Position numbers and translations under genes: made by a program
Shown here: one piece after another, positions 62,704-64,000 of the stretch
Layout: every line of letters begins with the position of its first letter
How positions within the stretch are numbered: the first letter of the stretch is position 1
DNA from: Suipraeoptans intestinalis
GTDB lineage: Bacteria; Bacillota; Clostridia; Lachnospirales; Lachnospiraceae
Direction: 5' to 3'
Length of the DNA stretch: 64,000 bases
NCBI RefSeq assembly: GCF_009696485.1
Contig: NZ_VULY01000018.1
Location: 1,356,001 to 1,420,000, forward strand
The notes under the pieces: generated by a model
What the model was told of the DNA's origin: nothing
The model's input: the letters and a program-made list of their open reading frames with translations, nothing else
The model's database searches: none

Positions 62704-63450
62704 GTGGACGAAGCAAGAAAAGTTCGTTTTTCTACTATTCCAAGTAAATTGATTAAATTTATTTGGCTTGATGAATCTGAAAAAGATGAAAAAAAGTTTC
62801 TTTCCTTACAGAGAGAGGAAATATGGTTTGCACAAAAAGATTTATTAAATGACCCGTATGAATATAAGGGAATATTACTTGATAGGAAAAAATTGAGTGA
62901 AGCAGGATATTCGCCTGATGTTATCGAGAAGTATCAAATACTATTTGATTTTAGTGATTATGGTATAACGTGCCTTTCCTCAAACAATATGGACTATTTA
63001 CCAATGTGGGCTTATTACACGAATAACCATAAGGGATTTTGTGTGGAATACGAGGTAATAAAAAAGGATTGTATTCACGAAGTATTATATGAACCAGAAA
63101 GAATCAAAGTTGCATCTCTAATTTTGCAAAGTGGAGATGCTATTATTTCTGGACAAGTAGAAAAAGCTAATTTTTATAGCAATTTATTTTTGCAGAACTT
63201 ATTTATTAAGGCTAAATCGTGGGAACACGAAAAAGAATATCGAATAGTTTATCCACTTGATGAGAATAGTAAGGGAATGAATGTGCCAATACATAGATTA
63301 GGAATGAGAACAAGCCGAATTGTTGCGGGCATAAATTGCTCAGAAGATAATAAGAAGAAGTTGAATGAAATTTCAAACTCGTTAGGTTTAGGAAATGTTT
63401 ATACGAGCAGAATCCACCCGGAACAATATACGATAGACTACGTGAGATAA
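62704..63450 (+). CDS. DUF2971 domain protein
   Basis: A 248-aa protein of a family with unknown biochemistry. Marks are FAQKDLLNDPYEY near residue 40, FSDYGITCLSSNNMDYLPMW, YYTNNHKGFCVEYE near 105 and WEHEKEYRIVYP near 175; the His and Asp residues suggest a hydrolase or nucleotide-modifying fold. Members are common in accessory regions. The start is GTG 62704 with GAGGGAAA upstream. It stands alone between the kinase and the right repeats. Confidence 0.75.
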   Translation: MDEARKVRFSTIPSKLIKFIWLDESEKDEKKFLSLQREEIWFAQKDLLNDPYEYKGILLDRKKLSEAGYSPDVIEKYQILFDFSDYGITCLSSNNMDYLPMWAYYTNNHKGFCVEYEVIKKDCIHEVLYEPERIKVASLILQSGDAIISGQVEKANFYSNLFLQNLFIKAKSWEHEKEYRIVYPLDENSKGMNVPIHRLGMRTSRIVAGINCSEDNKKKLNEISNSLGLGNVYTSRIHPEQYTIDYVR

Positions 63451-63548
63451 GGCATTTGCTGCGGATTGACTTAGTATAAGAAATTGGATATAATTAAAAA
63501 TACAACTGAATATGAAATAAAAATGTAAGTTTTCTATTCAAATTACCA

Positions 63549-63578
63549 CCTACATCATTTACATCAAATTTTACATCA
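63549..63578 (+). repeat. TTTACATCA repeats near the right end of element 2
   Basis: CCTACATCA (63549-63557), TTTACATCA (63558-63566) and TTTACATCA (63570-63578), closely spaced. They match those at 48640-48751 and, inverted, the linker repeats at 48114-48140 and 63739-63747. Confidence 0.7.
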
Positions 63579-63697
63579 TTTGCCCGCAAAATGACTCAAA
63601 GTAGAGCAAAAATATGAAGTATGGGGGATAATTGGAATATGGAGAATTTAATAGTATTAACACCAGCTTGGTCGAGTATGAAAGAACCACAAAAAAG

Positions 63698-63747
63698 GTC
63701 CCGACGATGAAGTCCTTAGATGGTGTAAATAAGAAAAATGATGTAAA
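63698..63747 (+). repeat. right lysS-type junction and inverted arm repeats
   Basis: CCCGACGATGAAGTCC at 63700-63715 repeats the lysS junction at 48093. TGGTGTAAA (63721-63729) and TGATGTAAA (63739-63747) follow at the same spacing as at the left end. Confidence 0.7.
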
Positions 63748-64000
63748 TAATACAGCTTCTGAAGCACCTGAAAAAAATGTAAAAACTGAGTCTGAAAAGA
63801 TTGATTTCTCTAAGGTAAAGATTGAGCCTTTGTTTGAGGAAATGGTAGACTTTGATACATTCAGCAAGTCAGATTTCCGTGCAGTAAAGGTTAAAGAGTG
63901 TGTTGCAGTACCGAAGTCAAAGAAACTGTTACAGTTTACTCTTGATGACGGAACAGGCACAGACAGAACCATTTTAAGCGGTATTCATAGCTTTTATGAG
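63707..64000 (+). CDS. second copy of the lysS tail: linker plus EMAP/MetG-C-like tRNA-binding domain (partial)
   Basis: The frame from ATG 63707 reads MKSLDGVNKKNDVNNTASEA, then FSKVKIEPLFEEMVDFDTFS and KSDFRAVKVKECVAVPKSKK, matching the lysS C-terminus at 48105 residue for residue over most of its length, and runs off the window. A longer linker (ASEAPEKNVKTESE) and several changes show it is a diverged, not a freshly copied, version. AAAAGG is a weak ribosome site; the frame is also open upstream to a TTG at 63632. It may be the displaced former lysS end, or the tail of a second element in tandem. Confidence 0.75.
   Translation, partial: MKSLDGVNKKNDVNNTASEAPEKNVKTESEKIDFSKVKIEPLFEEMVDFDTFSKSDFRAVKVKECVAVPKSKKLLQFTLDDGTGTDRTILSGIHSFYE

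Larger units (their letters stand above)
48097..63706. mobile_element. element 2: decayed conjugative-type element inserted in the 3' part of lysS
   Basis: About 15.6 kb, AT-rich, bounded by the two CCCGACrATGAAGTCC junctions and flanked inside by TTTACATCA repeats. It holds the lysS tail, small regulators, a zinc-ribbon protein, IS256-type and ISLre2-type insertions, a group II intron, a HIT protein, truncated parA, a lantibiotic-immunity transporter with two-component system and a DUF2971 protein. No integrase, relaxase or mating-pair gene is present, so it is non-autonomous or its integrase lies beyond the right edge. Confidence 0.7.

Noticed and set aside
63571-63972. A 133-codon minus-strand frame at the right edge
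   Set aside because: It is antisense to the second tRNA-binding-domain copy, which matches the lysS tail.

Overview
The window looks like the chromosome of a Gram-positive gut-type Clostridia, most likely Lachnospiraceae. This rests on inference from gene content: the murB-rapZ-whiA-HPr order, the rpmG-secE-nusG-rplKAJL cluster with an L10 leader, LPXTG-like surface proteins, Cof/HAD and ROK families, consensus sigma-A promoters with 16-17 bp spacers, and Tn1549/TnpX-type mobile genes. Host genes are moderately GC-rich. Two inserted regions stand out, the second and the cargo of the first being clearly AT-richer.

Layout. 1-2.5 kb: edge of an RluA-type pseudouridine synthase, two HAD phosphatases and ribose-5-phosphate isomerase B. 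2.6-12.4 kb: a pentitol or sugar-alcohol utilisation cluster (two ROK repressors, SDR, a CUT2-type ABC transporter, zinc dehydrogenase, FGGY kinase) that would import a polyol, oxidise it to a ketose and phosphorylate it. 12.6-19.9 kb: FMN-binding domain remnant, CorC/HlyC-type membrane protein, murB, rapZ, whiA, an HPr-like protein without the phosphorylatable histidine, a diacylglycerol-kinase-family enzyme and an NSS transporter. 20.1 kb: tRNA-Glu(CTC). 20.5-21.6 and 34.7-35.9 kb: two paralogous wall-anchored surface proteins.

Between those paralogs sits element 1 (about 21.68-34.45 kb). It has a large serine recombinase, a TnpW-like protein, a lone HK97-type capsid protein, a split primase/helicase and a sigma-like protein, so it resembles a phage satellite or mobilizable island. 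It carries an AT-rich cargo: an HTH protein, a fused C5-cytosine/N6-adenine methyltransferase, a 77-aa protein and a GHKL (MutL/MORC/Hsp90-type) ATPase. This looks like an unusual restriction-modification or defence system with no obvious nuclease. The element seems to have split the terminator of the upstream surface-protein gene.

36.2-42 kb: a 5-oxoproline/carboxylase operon (NRAMP-like transporter, pxpB, pxpC, biotin carrier, biotin carboxylase, pxpA). 42.2-45.6 kb: ribosomal-protein and transcription genes. 46-48.6 kb: greA and lysS.

Element 2 (about 48.1-63.7 kb) is an AT-rich, decayed conjugative-type element inserted in the 3' part of lysS. The lysyl-tRNA synthetase frame runs through the junction into an element-coloured C-terminal tRNA-binding (EMAP-like) domain. 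A second copy of that domain starts at the right edge of the window. Short TTTACATCA repeats, probably integrase arm sites, lie at both ends and inside the coding linker. The element holds an IS256-type insertion with an intact 8-bp target duplication, an ISLre2-type insertion, a group II intron with a frameshifted maturase, a multi-zinc-ribbon/nuclease-like protein, a truncated parA fused to a methyltransferase tail, and a lantibiotic-immunity-type ABC transporter with its two-component system. No CRISPR array or rRNA was seen.
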